A DNA stretch of 64,000 nt from Aureimonas sp. ME7. Its GTDB lineage: Bacteria; Pseudomonadota; Alphaproteobacteria; Rhizobiales; Rhizobiaceae. The stretch covers positions 1 through 64,000 of the forward strand of contig NZ_CAJCKW010000003.1 of the NCBI RefSeq assembly GCF_903970965.1, read 5' to 3'. Shown here one piece after another: positions 62,937-64,000 of the stretch (its first letter is position 1; each line of letters starts with the position of its first letter). A program made the translations under genes and the position numbers. A model generated the notes under the pieces. That model did no database searches, had not been told where the DNA came from, and worked only from the letters and a program-made list of their open reading frames with translations.

Positions 62937-64000
62937 ATGTCCCATCCCGTTTCGCCGCTCGCGCCCAAGACCTACGCGGACATGCCGCCCGTGGCGGGCG
63001 TTTCCATCGCGACGGGCGAGGCCGGCATCAAGTATCGCGGCCGCACCGACCTTCTGGTGATGCGTTTCGCGGAAGGCACCAGCGTCGCGGGCGTCCTCAC
63101 CACCACCAAATGCCCCTCCGCGCCGGTGGACCATTGCCGCGCCGCCTTGAAGGGCGGGCGGGCGCGCGCGCTCGTGGTCAATTCCGGCAACGCCAACGCC
63201 TTCACCGGCGCCAAGGGGCTGGCGACGACGCAGGCGACGGCCAAAGCCGCGGCGGAAGCCGTCGGGTGTTCGGAGACGGACGTGTTCCTCGCCTCCACCG
63301 GCGTCATCGGCGAGCCGCTCGACGCGCAAAAGATCACGCCGCACCTCGCCGCGCTTTTTGCGGGCGAGGAAGGCGCGCGCTGGCGCGAGGCGGCGGACGC
63401 CATCATGACCACCGACACCTATCCCAAGGTCGCGACGCGCGAGGTCCGGCTCGGCGAGACGACGGTGCGGCTCAACGGGATCGCCAAGGGCGCCGGCATG
63501 ATCGCGCCCGACATGGCGACCATGCTCTCGTTTCTGGCGACCGACGCCGCGATCGAGCCTGCCGTGCTCCAGGCGCTTCTCACGGAGGCCGTCGGCCCGA
63601 GCTTCAACTCGGTGACGGTGGATTCCGACACCTCCACCTCCGACACGCTGCTTCTCTTCGCGACGGGGCAGGCCGGAAATGCACCAGTGACGAGCGAGGC
63701 GGACGAGCGGCTCGGCCCCTTCCGCGAGGCCCTGGGCGATCTTCTCCTCGACCTCGCGCGGCAGGTGGCGCGCGACGGCGAGGGCGCGCGCAAGGAGATC
63801 GTCGTTTCGGTGGAAGGCGCTGTGGACGATCGCTCCGCCAAGCGCGTCGCGCTGTCGATCGCCAATTCGCCGCTGGTCAAGACGGCGGTGGCGGGCGAGG
63901 ATGCCAACTGGGGGCGCGTCGTGATGGCGGTCGGCAAGGCGGGCGAGCCGGCCGAGCGCGATCGGCTGGCGATCTGGTTCGGCGCGGTGCGCGTCGCCGT
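62937..64000 (+). CDS. argJ: Bifunctional glutamate N-acetyltransferase / amino-acid acetyltransferase (partial, 3' end beyond window)
   Basis: The first 354 residues of ArgJ, which recycles the acetyl group from N-acetylornithine to glutamate in arginine synthesis. The autocleavage site is in [17 protein letters not shown], with the nucleophile Thr195 that becomes the N-terminus of the beta chain. [11 protein letters not shown] and [10 protein letters not shown] are typical oxyanion and substrate-site segments, and [18 protein letters not shown] is near the cut. The start follows GGAGGA. The window ends inside the gene; about 55-60 residues are missing. Confidence 0.95.
   Translation, partial: MSHPVSPLAPKTYADMPPVAGVSIATGEAGIKYRGRTDLLVMRFAEGTSVAGVLTTTKCPSAPVDHCRAALKGGRARALVVNSGNANAFTGAKGLATTQATAKAAAEAVGCSETDVFLASTGVIGEPLDAQKITPHLAALFAGEEGARWREAADAIMTTDTYPKVATREVRLGETTVRLNGIAKGAGMIAPDMATMLSFLATDAAIEPAVLQALLTEAVGPSFNSVTVDSDTSTSDTLLLFATGQAGNAPVTSEADERLGPFREALGDLLLDLARQVARDGEGARKEIVVSVEGAVDDRSAKRVALSIANSPLVKTAVAGEDANWGRVVMAVGKAGEPAERDRLAIWFGAVRVA

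Overview
The window is about 66% GC and reads as a core chromosomal segment of an alphaproteobacterium of the order Hyphomicrobiales (Rhizobiales). That assignment rests on gene content and order: metXW divergent from hisC-tyrA, ftsEX-ydcF-plsC, rpmB beside a DUF3108 gene, cobT/cobS/J-domain/bolA, aroK-aroB back to back with xerD-accA, the YafK-type L,D-transpeptidase facing secA, and ppiC-argJ. The family could be Aurantimonadaceae (Aureimonas-like), but that is inference without a database search. Gene density is high. Many starts overlap the preceding stop (ATGA, GTGA or TTGA). No insertion sequence, prophage, CRISPR array or rRNA operon was seen. One tRNA, tRNA-Leu(CAA), is present.

Layout. 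0-3.5 kb is the most accessory-looking part: a 5'-truncated UV-damage endonuclease gene, two small acidic hypotheticals, an ExoQ/O-antigen-ligase-like membrane protein and an XRE regulator. 3.5-9.3 kb holds an M20 amidohydrolase, a D,D-carboxypeptidase, a CobW-type GTPase, a TusA-like protein, a DUF924 protein and a CelD/FemAB-like acyltransferase. 9.3-15.5 kb holds murQ, tRNA-Leu, dsbB, an HNH endonuclease, an AlkA-type glycosylase, gluQRS and two permeases. 15.5-19.4 kb is an energy block: a HIG1 protein, a corrinoid adenosyltransferase, etfBA, a 3-hydroxyacyl-CoA dehydrogenase and a minimal YjdM. 19.4-28 kb holds tlpA opposite argH-lptM-lysA-DUF4175, then a GT61 glycosyltransferase coupled to tam. 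28-34.5 kb holds a CpdR-like receiver, hpt, ftsEX, ydcF, plsC, a ChaC-like protein and a DUF2125 protein. 34.4-45.6 kb holds tyrA-hisC divergent from metXW, a GGDEF protein, an aldo/keto reductase, a methyltransferase divergent from gloB-DUF985, an EamA permease, a PhzF-like protein and a DUF3108 protein. 45.8-53.2 kb holds rpmB, a VUT/YhhQ transporter, a phytase-like esterase, cobT, a hypothetical, cobS, a J-domain protein, bolA and a DUF1275 protein. 53.2-64 kb holds aroB-aroK, xerD, accA, an L,D-transpeptidase, secA, ppiC and argJ, which runs off the end.

Functionally the window combines amino-acid biosynthesis (Arg, Lys, His, Tyr, Met, shikimate), envelope construction and division (ftsEX, D,D-carboxypeptidase, YafK, lptM, plsC, secA, PpiC, MurQ), acyl-CoA oxidation electron transfer (etfBA plus Hbd), aerobic cobalamin synthesis (cobS, cobT, adenosyltransferase) and redox folding (dsbB, tlpA). 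I found no convincing undescribed multi-gene system. The items most worth a second look are the beheaded uvsE, small membrane proteins translationally coupled to hpt and xerD, a LiuR-like operator on the etfBA promoter, a palindrome resembling a tRNA T-arm near tRNA-Leu, a GGDEF protein lacking its inhibitory site, and a J-domain protein with a probable Cys/His metal site. Start codons were chosen by eye from ribosome-binding sites, family starts and gene overlaps; domain calls come from recognising motifs, not from searches.
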